DNA of 64,000 bases, taken from NCBI GenBank assembly GCA_964644845.1, contig CAZXXS010000097.1, positions 62,001 through 126,000 on the forward strand, read 5' to 3'. The notes under the pieces are model-generated. The model searched no databases and was not told where the DNA came from. It saw only the letters and a program-made list of their open reading frames with translations. Origin of the DNA: Geothermovivens sp964644845 (lineage in GTDB: Bacteria; Zhuqueibacterota; Zhuqueibacteria; Oleimicrobiales; Geothermoviventaceae). Positions 1 to 7,949 of this stretch are shown one piece after another (within the stretch, counting starts at the first letter, position 1; every line of letters starts with the position of its first letter). Position numbers and translations under genes: made by a program.

Positions 1-201
1 GTTGAAGATGACGTTTTCCATCCGTTCGCTGCGCAGCGCTCCCGCACGCTGCTCGCCAAGCACCCAGCGGATGGCGTCGACCACGTTGGTTTTGCCGCAA
101 CCGTTGGGCCCTACGATCGCCGTGATGCCTTTTGGAAACTGGAAAACCGTTTTTCGGGCGAACGATTTGAAACCCAGGATCTCGAGTTTGCTCAGGAACA
201 C
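1..201 (-). CDS. smc: SMC chromosome segregation ATPase, N-terminal fragment
   Basis: The minus strand encodes the first 67 residues of SMC, and the gene runs off the left edge. SMC is the coiled-coil ATPase of the bacterial condensin complex, which compacts and segregates the chromosome. Visible features are the family N-terminus (LEILGFKSFA at residues 5-14) and a Walker A loop, GPNGCGKTN, near residues 29-37, followed by the conserved DAIRWVLGEQ. The start is a GTG at 199-201, giving FLSKLEIL. AGAGG lies about 9 nt upstream, and no in-frame ATG fits the family N-terminus. A promoter-like pair lies at 327-355. The Walker A region is diagnostic; only the rest of the gene is unknown. Confidence 0.9.
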   Translation of the reverse strand, partial: MFLSKLEILGFKSFARKTVFQFPKGITAIVGPNGCGKTNVVDAIRWVLGEQRAGALRSERMENVIFN

Positions 202-554
202 CTTGCTTGCCTCTACCGGTTTGTGTCAGTGGTGAAGGACGTGCGAGAAGACTGCGTAAAGTCTGGTGGGATCAAGATGTAGCGACCGTTTCGGTGGACC
301 CTCCCTATTTAGGTCTCGACGGCGAAAATTTAGCGACTCAGGGCCGCAAAAGCAAGGCATTTCTTGACGAGAAGTCCACCATTTCCCCGTGGGAGCTTCC
401 AAAACACGTCAAGGCGGGTCGGCTCCAGCTGATGAAATCGCGATCAGGCCAAAACAGAAGCTCGGGAATCGCCCGGGGGATTCGCCGGGGATTGGTACCC
501 TGGTGGTCTGGAGGTCCCATCATTTGACCTGAATTCTCTCATCCTTTCCTGAAC
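202..554. other. Intergenic region upstream of smc
   Basis: This stretch separates the start of smc from the end of the propeller/toroid gene; both are read on the minus strand. It holds the putative smc promoter (327-355). The short open frames here show no recognisable protein features. I see no RNA gene or strong terminator. Confidence 0.5.
327..355 (-). promoter_or_regulatory. Putative sigma-70-type promoter for smc
   Basis: On the minus strand, TTGCTT (355-350) is followed by a 17-bp spacer and TAAATT (332-327). It reads toward smc with a leader of about 115 nt. The -10 shares the TAnnTT form seen at other promoters in this window. Assigned by sequence only. Confidence 0.4.
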
Positions 555-2780
555 TCACTTTGCGCCCTCGATCAACCCGAGGTACCTTCCCATCCAGTAG
601 GGCAGGAGCCACCAAACCCCGCTGCTTTCAGTGCGGCCACCGTCTCCCTGGACAGCAGCCCAAGGGTTGTTGTCCCAACGGATGACCCCGCGCTCACTGG
701 GAGGTAGCAGGCGGCTGGTCTGCAAAGTCTCGAGTTCCGGGTAGCGAACCAGGTGCACATCTTCTCGGTGTGAGTTGTCCACGGTCCACCGGATCAGATC
801 CAGGGAGGCATCTCGCAGGGCGAAGAGAGAGAGCTCCGGTTGTGGATTCTTGCCGGTGCACAAGGCGTAGGTGTAGTCGAAGAACGGGCTTTGGTCGCCT
901 CGAACTCCTTCGTACCAGCGATCCAGGCTTTCGCGGTACAGTGCCAGGAGTTGAGGGTCCTCTTCGTGCAGCAAGAGACAGGGGTAGGCGAGGGCCAGCA
1001 GTTCGTCGTCGATGTGGGTGCGGAAAGCGGGATTGAAGGTTTTGGCGCGCTTCACGTTCTCGGCGTAGCCTTCCTGGAAGAGCAACCTTCGGTACAGGCG
1101 TTCGTACCGGCGGTCGCCACTCACGTGGTAAGCCAACTTGAGGTAGGAAAGTATTTCGAGGGAGTTAATGCCCCGCTCGGGCGTCCAGTCGGGATCGTTG
1201 TTCAGGTAGTTCGGTGCCCAGACGCCCCAGGTGGTGTGTCGGCCGTCCATCCCCCGGAGGACGTACCCGCCCTCGATGATGTAGTCCACGATGCGACACA
1301 CGTGTTGGGCCACTTGACTACGTTCGAGCGAATCGGCTACCAGGTCGTAGTAAAGCAGGTAACCGTACATGTGGCCCGTGATTTCATCACTGCTGGTGTC
1401 GCCTTTCCAGAGCCATTTGCCGTCTGCGGACCTGCGCCAGTGTGTTTCCACGCACTTGTCGCGAGGATTTCGAACGCGCCGCTCGGCGCGTCGTTGCGGG
1501 GTGATGACCTCGTTTGGGTCGGCCATTTGCGTCCAGTTGCTCGGGATAACGGTACGCGCGACGAACCCCGCTGTTTGAGTAACGGTTTGAAGGAAACGCA
1601 GGGCTTCAAAAGCCCGCCGTGCGTGATCCCTTGCCTCTGGGTCGCCGGTGGCGGCGAAACGAAAAGATTCCATGGCCAAGTACATCGACGTGTACTGGCC
1701 ATCGTTGTCGTCGTCCCTGGGCTCCCAAGTCGTCGTGTCGCCCGGAACACGTAAGCGGCATTTCTCGACGAGCCACGGAGACCGCACGTGGCGACGCATG
1801 CAAACGCGGTAGTAGTGGCGGGCCTTTTCTGCCAGCGTGAGCTGCCGCTGCATGATCGCGCTAACACCGTTTGCCGTGGCGATCCAGGCCGTACCGTCGC
1901 GATCCAGCGTAACGTCGCGGACGTGGTCGTCAAGCAACCAGCGGCGACTGTGGCGCAGCGACCACCTGTAGTGGCCATACCGGGTTACACCCAGATCGGT
2001 GCCAACCCACATTCTCCCATCCGGTCCCCTCGTGATGCAGTTGACCCAAACCGTCGGCAGCCCATCTTCAGGGGTGAAGTTTGCGACGCGAAGCCCCTTG
2101 CCGTACACGGTGACGCCGCCGAGTCCGCCTACCCAGAGTTTGCCTCGAGAATCCAGCGCCAGCGCACGTACGTCGGCGCTGAGCAGTTCGTCGGTTGTGC
2201 GGTAGGCGCGCACCTGCCTGCCCCGCACGTGGTAGAGTCCCACGGCGGTAGCAAGCCAGAAGCCGCCCTGCGGGTCGGCTTGGAAGGCGCGCACAGACCC
2301 TGGAAGGGGCAGTTCCAAACTGTGCCACTCTCCACCCTCGTTTGTCCACGCCCCGTCGGGACCAAAAGCGTAAACTGCCGTACTCGAAACGCCAACCGTG
2401 CCCACGGGACGAGCCACGGGCTGAATCGTTTCGAACTTGCCATTTTTGAAAACGCACAGACCTTTCCACGTCCCCAGCCACACCGCTCCGTCTCGCGAAA
2501 CGGTGACGTCGAAGGCGGGTCCGGCCAGAGAATCTGGCAAAGGTGTTGTCCACTTGCCCAGTTGCGGCGAGGTGAGCACGAAAACCCCGGCGCGGGTGGC
2601 GGCCCAGACGCTGCCACACGAGTCGACAGCAACGGCGCGGACGTCGTTGGCCGCTGCATCGGAGCTGATGGGGAAAGGCCTGTGAAACTCCTGCAGGAAC
2701 GGCGTGTCCGGAGAGCCTCCCCGGGATGGTACAGCGGAAATCACGACCAGAAAAATGACCAGAAGCCGACGATGTGGCAT
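555..2780 (-). CDS. Secreted beta-propeller plus alpha/alpha-toroid protein
   Basis: This 741-residue protein begins with a signal peptide (about 1-20). Residues about 45-320 form a two-component-regulator-type propeller, with recurring blades such as WLGTWKGL, WVGGLGGV and WVGTDLGV. Residues about 325-741 resemble an alpha/alpha-toroid like those of sugar isomerases and glycoside hydrolases, ending in YWMGRYLGLI. No catalytic residue can be named. The toroid clearly matches the protein at 34508-36781: GDTSSDEITGHMYGYLLYYD here and GDVSVDNYNGVLFGYAVYYD there. There the propeller lies inside the toroid rather than in front of it. AGGGAGG precedes the ATG. It lies downstream of the pel-like operon in the same direction but has its own promoter-like sequence, so a role in handling that polymer is only inferred. 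Confidence 0.75.
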   Translation of the reverse strand: MPHRRLLVIFLVVISAVPSRGGSPDTPFLQEFHRPFPISSDAAANDVRAVAVDSCGSVWAATRAGVFVLTSPQLGKWTTPLPDSLAGPAFDVTVSRDGAVWLGTWKGLCVFKNGKFETIQPVARPVGTVGVSSTAVYAFGPDGAWTNEGGEWHSLELPLPGSVRAFQADPQGGFWLATAVGLYHVRGRQVRAYRTTDELLSADVRALALDSRGKLWVGGLGGVTVYGKGLRVANFTPEDGLPTVWVNCITRGPDGRMWVGTDLGVTRYGHYRWSLRHSRRWLLDDHVRDVTLDRDGTAWIATANGVSAIMQRQLTLAEKARHYYRVCMRRHVRSPWLVEKCRLRVPGDTTTWEPRDDDNDGQYTSMYLAMESFRFAATGDPEARDHARRAFEALRFLQTVTQTAGFVARTVIPSNWTQMADPNEVITPQRRAERRVRNPRDKCVETHWRRSADGKWLWKGDTSSDEITGHMYGYLLYYDLVADSLERSQVAQHVCRIVDYIIEGGYVLRGMDGRHTTWGVWAPNYLNNDPDWTPERGINSLEILSYLKLAYHVSGDRRYERLYRRLLFQEGYAENVKRAKTFNPAFRTHIDDELLALAYPCLLLHEEDPQLLALYRESLDRWYEGVRGDQSPFFDYTYALCTGKNPQPELSLFALRDASLDLIRWTVDNSHREDVHLVRYPELETLQTSRLLPPSERGVIRWDNNPWAAVQGDGGRTESSGVWWLLPYWMGRYLGLIEGAK

Positions 2781-3187
2781 TGGGGACCTCCCTCTCTGAT
2801 CCGAGCTGCTCCACCAACTGCGCGCCCATCCTGTCTGGTGTCTTCAGGGCCCGAGCCGCACCAATGTACGTAAAGCGTGCACGCATTTTCAAGTGAAACA
2901 GACACCGGCAAGGTCACGAGCCCTCCTCTGAGACACGGCTTCGCTGGGGACAGCTACCGTCTTTCGGAAATCAGCGTTCGCAGCTGGATGACGTTTGGAG
3001 GAGCCCTCCCCTGAAGCGAGCCTTGCGTTACTGCAGCAGCCGTCTGGAGGGAAGATCCCCGCCTTTCAGGGGTTTGGTGGCGTCGGAAGACCGCGAACAC
3101 CGCGCCTTGGACAGGACGTGCGTCGGGGAGGCTACAGGTTTTGTGTTCAGGCGCGGACGCAGGAGGGTTCGGGGGATCTTAGCAGAG
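2781..3187. other. Intergenic region between pel-like operon and propeller/toroid gene
   Basis: The 407 bp between two minus-strand genes hold a promoter-like sequence for the downstream gene (2863-2892). A spaced inverted repeat CCCCTGAA (about 3008) and TTCAGGGG (about 3066) is too widely spaced and lacks a T-run, so it is not a convincing terminator. No gene is recognised. Confidence 0.45.
2863..2892 (-). promoter_or_regulatory. Putative promoter for the propeller/toroid gene
   Basis: On the minus strand, TTGAAA (2892-2887), an 18-bp spacer and TACATT (2868-2863) lie about 80 nt before the ATG at 2780. The same -10 hexamer occurs at 55549-55554. Confidence 0.45.
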
Positions 3188-5014
3188 TCAAAAACCGCCG
3201 TACACCCGCAGCAGCACAGTGGACGAGTGGTACACAGCGGAGCCGAAATCGTAGTACTCGGCCATCAAGGAGAGGCCGCTAGTGATTTGAAAACTGAAGG
3301 AGGCGCGGAAGTTGCTGCTCAACGGGTAACCCGGGTTGCGTGCCAGGGAGTAGCCGGCGCCGACCACAAGGCGATCACTGAAAGCGTGGTCGAGACTGAC
3401 ACCAAGGGATTGATGAACGAGATTGTCGGGCGTCCAGTACGGGATCGAGTTCGGGTAGACGGTTCGGAAGTCTTCGTAACCCACGTAACCCTCGACGATC
3501 ACACCGGGCCTCGACATGCGAATGCGGTAGGATCCACTCACGAACCAGTCGACTTTTCGATTCCCGTCCGAAAAGTCCACAAGATCTGCCAGGGCCCGCA
3601 GCTGGAGACGGCTGGAAGGTGCATGAATTAGTCGAACCTGCCAACCGCTGGCGCTGATGTTCTCTCTCACGGCGAAGGCCCCTTCGCGACTTTCGTGTTG
3701 CCACACCCGCACGGCCGCGACCAAAGGGTAGCCGAACCTGTGGTCCAGCCCCACGCTGTAGCCCGTCGGTACCCAGTGGTTCGCGTAAGAAGTTCCCTCA
3801 ATCGAACCGGAGAACCAGGTGGCAAAATGTAACCCGCGCCGAACGGCAAGCTCGCCTCCGGTTCCCCACACGGTGGCCGAGGTGTCGGGCCGTCGTTCGA
3901 CGAAATTTCGGTGCCAGCCCCGGGCGGCAAACTCCCAGTTGGACTTCCAGGGCACAGACACTTCGGCCGTCGTGGTGGCAATTGTTAGGTCGTTGGAGTC
4001 GTGCATTTGTTGCCACTTGGTAGACCACTCTCGCCCCGGGAACCCGAACTGGTCCAACAGGAGCTCACGTGCGTTCAGGTGTTCTGGCGCGCGTTGCAGG
4101 AGGGCCGTCAGCTGTTCCCACAGCGCGTTCGCCGGAGCGCCGCTCCAATTGAGGATTTGCACAAGTTTCCAGCGTGCTTTCACGTCGTCTGGATGGGCTG
4201 AGAGCCAGCGACGCAGGACTTCAGCCGCCTCCTGTTGACGTCCACTCCACATGAGGACGTCTACAAGACCCCGCCAGGCCACGGTGTTTTCTGGATCCTG
4301 TGTCAACACGTGCCGGTAGGCTTCAATCGCCTCGCTCCAGCGGTTGTTCCAGCTGCACTGCTGTGCGTAGTCCAGCCACCAGTCGAGTCGCTGCGGGGCC
4401 AGGTGCAGCAAGTAGGCGTACACTTTCAGCGCTTTCTGGGACTGGCCGGCGGCGAAAAGGCTTTGCACCAGGCCGTGAACCGCGAGCGTATCCTTCGGGT
4501 TGCTCCTGACGAGCGCCGCGAACACCTCAACAGCGCAGGTGGCTTTGGCGTTCCACAGACATTGCTGAGCCAGGGTCAACCGAAGCTTGCGATCGTTCGG
4601 CCGCAGGCGTACAAGTTGCTGGAGGAGCGGGATGGCTTTCTCAGGCTTGTTCGCCCAGATGTAGTGTTCGGCCAGGGTGCGCATCAGAGCGGTGTCGCCA
4701 GGGGCTTCTCGCAACAGCGCTTGGTACTGAGCAGCAGCTTTGGCGGGCATGCCATTCCAGGAGTAAAGCCTGGCCAGGAGCTTGCGTGCCTCAGTTCTGC
4801 TGGAATCGAGTTGCAACGCACGCTCCAGCTCCAGGATGGCTCGTCCCTGTTCGTCTGCAGCCAGGTACGCCTTCCCCAGGGCGATGTGTACCTCCGGGTT
4901 GTTCGGTTGGAGGGTTGCCTTGTGGCGCAGCGAATCCAGATTCCCTGCGCCAGCAGTGTTGGCTGTCAGCGCAGCCACCGTGAACGCGAACGTCAGGACA
5001 AAAGCTCGTTTCAT
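3188..5014 (-). CDS. TPR protein with YaiO-type outer-membrane beta-barrel (PelB-like role)
   Basis: This 608-residue protein has a signal peptide (about 1-23), then TPR repeats (about 30-320, e.g. NPEVHIALGKAYLAADEQ). The C-terminal region (about 350-608) is rich in alternating aromatic strands and resembles the YaiO family. It ends in Phe, the usual last residue of an outer-membrane barrel. PelB of Pseudomonas has the same TPR-then-porin order but is about twice as long. As the last gene of the pel-like operon it probably forms the outer-membrane exit for the polymer. The 143-bp gap after pelG is the largest within the core cluster. The assignment as a PelB counterpart rests on architecture and context, not on clear sequence identity. 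Confidence 0.75.
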   Translation of the reverse strand: MKRAFVLTFAFTVAALTANTAGAGNLDSLRHKATLQPNNPEVHIALGKAYLAADEQGRAILELERALQLDSSRTEARKLLARLYSWNGMPAKAAAQYQALLREAPGDTALMRTLAEHYIWANKPEKAIPLLQQLVRLRPNDRKLRLTLAQQCLWNAKATCAVEVFAALVRSNPKDTLAVHGLVQSLFAAGQSQKALKVYAYLLHLAPQRLDWWLDYAQQCSWNNRWSEAIEAYRHVLTQDPENTVAWRGLVDVLMWSGRQQEAAEVLRRWLSAHPDDVKARWKLVQILNWSGAPANALWEQLTALLQRAPEHLNARELLLDQFGFPGREWSTKWQQMHDSNDLTIATTTAEVSVPWKSNWEFAARGWHRNFVERRPDTSATVWGTGGELAVRRGLHFATWFSGSIEGTSYANHWVPTGYSVGLDHRFGYPLVAAVRVWQHESREGAFAVRENISASGWQVRLIHAPSSRLQLRALADLVDFSDGNRKVDWFVSGSYRIRMSRPGVIVEGYVGYEDFRTVYPNSIPYWTPDNLVHQSLGVSLDHAFSDRLVVGAGYSLARNPGYPLSSNFRASFSFQITSGLSLMAEYYDFGSAVYHSSTVLLRVYGGF

Positions 5015-5157
5015 TGCTCAACCCAGATCGTGCGACAAACTGTAGCCCTTCACGTTCGGAAAGCCAGGTGGTAGTTACGCCCCAAAGCCTGGAAGTTGCT
5101 TAGCTGGAGCGGTCTTGACGAAGCCTTTCAGGCCATTCCCCTGTGAACCGTCGTCAG

Positions 5158-6543
5158 TTACACCGCCACCTGCCGGACGTACAAATGGTAATCGATTTCC
5201 TCAAAGCGCTCCGCAAAGACCCTGTACGCGCAGACCAGGGCCAGGGAGGCAGCTGTGAGGTAGCTCCAGCCCAGATGCGTTGCGCCCCAGCGAAGCGAAA
5301 AAAGCGTAAGCCCTGTGTTCAGCACGAAAAACACCAGCGTTGTTAGCGCGGCTTCGCGACGCAATTCGAGGTAGAGCATCAAGATCACCAGGTTTAGAAA
5401 CAGGACGTTTGCGAAGGCTCCGAACAGGAGAATGCGAAACAGGTTCACCGAGACCCAGCCGTACCCTGTAACCTTGAGAACCTGGGGTGCCAGGATAAAA
5501 AGCGCCAGCGTGAACACACCCTGGAACTTTGCCAGTCCGAACATGCCCTTTTGCGCTGTCTCCAGCAGATCAACGCGGGCGGCGTCAATCAGGACGAGCG
5601 GGTCACGGAGAATGCTGTCGACAAATTTGCGGTAGGCTTCGTAGAACGTTGTCTCCGCGATGATCAGAAAGTAAGCCAATCCTGGCACCATGCTCAGGAA
5701 CGCCAGGAAGGCCGGGACATCGTAGATGTTGCATGAGTAGAAAATACTTGCACCTTCCGGCCGCCCAATTGTGAACCACACCAGGATTTTGTCGATCCAC
5801 ACACCGGCGTTGTAAAACAGTCCCGCCAGCGCGATGTGCCTGTACGGCCTGATCCAGCGAAAATACGAAGGTTCCCACCAGCCCTTGCCGTCGAACTCTC
5901 GTTCGCCTACCAGGTAGAGGAGAACGAGAATGATGAGTTGACCCGTCAGGTAGCCCAGCAGTGCCCAACTCGCGTTGGCACGCTTCAGCAAGAGCACCGC
6001 CAGGGCGAAGCTGGCGGCCGAACCCACGAGGAAACTGAAAAACACCTGCCTGTAGTTGCGAGAGGTGCTGACGTAGCTCATCAACATCCAGAGCTCGCTG
6101 AGTGTCAGGAACAGAAGAAGCGCTACTACGCGGAACAGCAACGGGTTACCGGGAGAACTGTTGAACCGCATCAAGATGATGGCAGGCAAGCCGACGGCCA
6201 AGCCCAGCACCAGGACGGGTAACGAGGCTGTTCTGAAACCCGGCACAATTTGCTCCGGCTTTTTCAGGAAAACCCGATCGGCGATGAATCGGATGAGCGT
6301 GTTCTGCCAGGGACCCGTGAGAATGAGGGAGAACGCGTACGCGTAAATCACTGTGATCGTCAGGAGTCGTGCAGAGCCTTCGGCAGCGTAGGCCCCGGTG
6401 AAGAGCCCAATCAACACCAGGGCGGCAGTGGTTGTAAGCCACGGTCCAGAGGACAGCACAGTTCCGTAAAGAAAGGCCTTCAGGTAGCTCAGGTACGTGC
6501 CTTTCTTGATCAGTTTTTGTAGCTCGAATCCGATTCCTGCCAC
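5158..6543 (-). CDS. pelG: PelG-type exopolysaccharide transporter (flippase)
   Basis: This 461-residue polytopic membrane protein begins MAGIGFELQKLIKKGTYLSY and soon reaches SSGPWL, which matches the PelG N-terminus closely. About 12 hydrophobic segments fit the MOP/MATE-like fold. PelG forms the inner-membrane translocon with PelD, PelE and PelF and moves the nascent cationic GalNAc/GlcNAc polymer to the periplasm. The start is GTG at 6543 with AGGTG 5 nt upstream; the gap from the pelF stop is only 8 bp, indicating one operon. The length matches the family (about 456). Confidence 0.88.
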   Translation of the reverse strand: MAGIGFELQKLIKKGTYLSYLKAFLYGTVLSSGPWLTTTAALVLIGLFTGAYAAEGSARLLTITVIYAYAFSLILTGPWQNTLIRFIADRVFLKKPEQIVPGFRTASLPVLVLGLAVGLPAIILMRFNSSPGNPLLFRVVALLLFLTLSELWMLMSYVSTSRNYRQVFFSFLVGSAASFALAVLLLKRANASWALLGYLTGQLIILVLLYLVGEREFDGKGWWEPSYFRWIRPYRHIALAGLFYNAGVWIDKILVWFTIGRPEGASIFYSCNIYDVPAFLAFLSMVPGLAYFLIIAETTFYEAYRKFVDSILRDPLVLIDAARVDLLETAQKGMFGLAKFQGVFTLALFILAPQVLKVTGYGWVSVNLFRILLFGAFANVLFLNLVILMLYLELRREAALTTLVFFVLNTGLTLFSLRWGATHLGWSYLTAASLALVCAYRVFAERFEEIDYHLYVRQVAV

Positions 6544-6551
6544 GAATCACC

Positions 6552-7949
6552 TCATGCGTACATCAAGCTGTGGTAGAGCGTTGCGTAATCGCGCCAGATC
6601 TTGCGAATGTCGTACTGTCGCAGCGCGCGTTCGCGGGCTCGGCGTGCCATTTCTCGAGCTCTTGCTGGCTCCGAGAGAAGCCGGGTGGCTGCGTCGGCCA
6701 ACTCATCTGGAGCTTTCGGTGGTACAACGAACCCGTCATTTTGGAGCAGGTCGCGGACGTCGCCCACGTCCGTAGCCACGATGGGCACGCCCGCGGTCAT
6801 GGCCTCGATGAGCGACAGTGGCTGCGCTTCTTTCACGGACGTCAGCATCAGCAGGTCGAAGCGCTCGTAGTAGGCGACCACGTCGGCTCTGCCCGTGAAT
6901 GTGAGGCGGCCCTCGAGCCCAAGGTGTCGGGTGAGCTGGACGCACTCGCGGTAGTAGTGTGGGCTTTCATCCGTTGGACCCACCACCGTAAACCGGGCCG
7001 TGGGAAACCGCTCTCCCAGGATTTTGGCACTCAGGATAAACGTTTTGACGTCCTTGATCGGCGTCACCCGTCCGACGAAACCGATCTCGGGCACGGGTGG
7101 TCTGCCGTTACGGTGAATCTCGGCGAAGCGCTCCGGGTCGATGCCGTTAGGGATGACGCGTGTTTTCGTGGGTGGCGCGCCGAGCTCGATCTGGGCTTTG
7201 CGGTTGCGCTCGAAAAGTGCCACGATCTGGTCCGCCTGGTCGTAGGCGATCTTTGCCAGCCCCCGAAACATTTTGTGCCACATTTTTTTCTGGTAGCCTT
7301 TCACCAGATCGGAGCCGTAGATTTCCATTTCGCGTTCTTTGGCGTAGATACCGTGTTCAGTGAGCAGAAAGGGCTTGCCCGTACGCACTTTAGCCATGGC
7401 GCCGAGAAGCCCGGCGTAGCCAGTGCTGACGGCGTGGTACAGATCCGCTTCCGGCGGTTGCTGCTGCAGCATTTTGAAAACCGGCATGTGGGTGGCCATC
7501 CAGCTCCAGTAGTAGTCGACAAAAGGCTCGATCGGCATGTTGCGGCGGTGGAAGTGCGTCACGAGGCGCCAGCCCTGTTTGTCGCGCAACAGATGCCGCA
7601 AGTTCAGTGAACGGGTACCGGGTTCAGAAACCTGCATCACAACGGACGCAAAACGGTCGTAGTCTCCGTCGATCAGCTCCAGGTGAAAAGCGGCGATTTC
7701 GTTCCAGCCTTCCTGCCTGTTGCCGTGGGTTGGCGCGTCCTTTTCCGGAGAGCCACCCAAGGCGACGCGCCGCACTTCAACCACGTTTTCGGGTAGTTCG
7801 TAGCGAAAGGGTTCGTCCCCTCGCGGAGAAATGGTCCAGAGGACGAATTCTTCATCGTGCAGACCTTGGATGAGCCTGTGGGTCCACTCGGCCACGCCGC
7901 CAACCGTGAACGGGTACGAACCTTCGAGAATCAAGCAAATCCGGCTCAT
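6552..7949 (-). CDS. pelF: PelF-type GT4 glycosyltransferase
   Basis: This 465-residue cytosolic glycosyltransferase is the Pel polymerase; it transfers N-acetylhexosamine from a UDP-sugar. The N-terminus ICLILEGSYPFTVGGVAEW is characteristic of PelF. The C-terminal Rossmann domain holds GFVGRVTPIKDVKT (about 287) and an E-x7-E motif (KEAQPLSLIEAM, about 372-383). It starts at an ATG that overlaps the stop of the preceding pelA-like gene as ATGA (7946-7949), implying coupled translation. It is slightly shorter than Pseudomonas PelF (about 507). Confidence 0.9.
   Translation of the reverse strand: MSRICLILEGSYPFTVGGVAEWTHRLIQGLHDEEFVLWTISPRGDEPFRYELPENVVEVRRVALGGSPEKDAPTHGNRQEGWNEIAAFHLELIDGDYDRFASVVMQVSEPGTRSLNLRHLLRDKQGWRLVTHFHRRNMPIEPFVDYYWSWMATHMPVFKMLQQQPPEADLYHAVSTGYAGLLGAMAKVRTGKPFLLTEHGIYAKEREMEIYGSDLVKGYQKKMWHKMFRGLAKIAYDQADQIVALFERNRKAQIELGAPPTKTRVIPNGIDPERFAEIHRNGRPPVPEIGFVGRVTPIKDVKTFILSAKILGERFPTARFTVVGPTDESPHYYRECVQLTRHLGLEGRLTFTGRADVVAYYERFDLLMLTSVKEAQPLSLIEAMTAGVPIVATDVGDVRDLLQNDGFVVPPKAPDELADAATRLLSEPARAREMARRARERALRQYDIRKIWRDYATLYHSLMYA

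Noticed and set aside
338..523. 61-codon minus-strand frame upstream of smc
   Set aside because: No ribosome site or family feature, and it overlaps the putative smc promoter.
3007..3073. CCCCTGAA/TTCAGGGG inverted repeat as a terminator
   Set aside because: The arms are about 50 bases apart and no T-run follows on the relevant strand.
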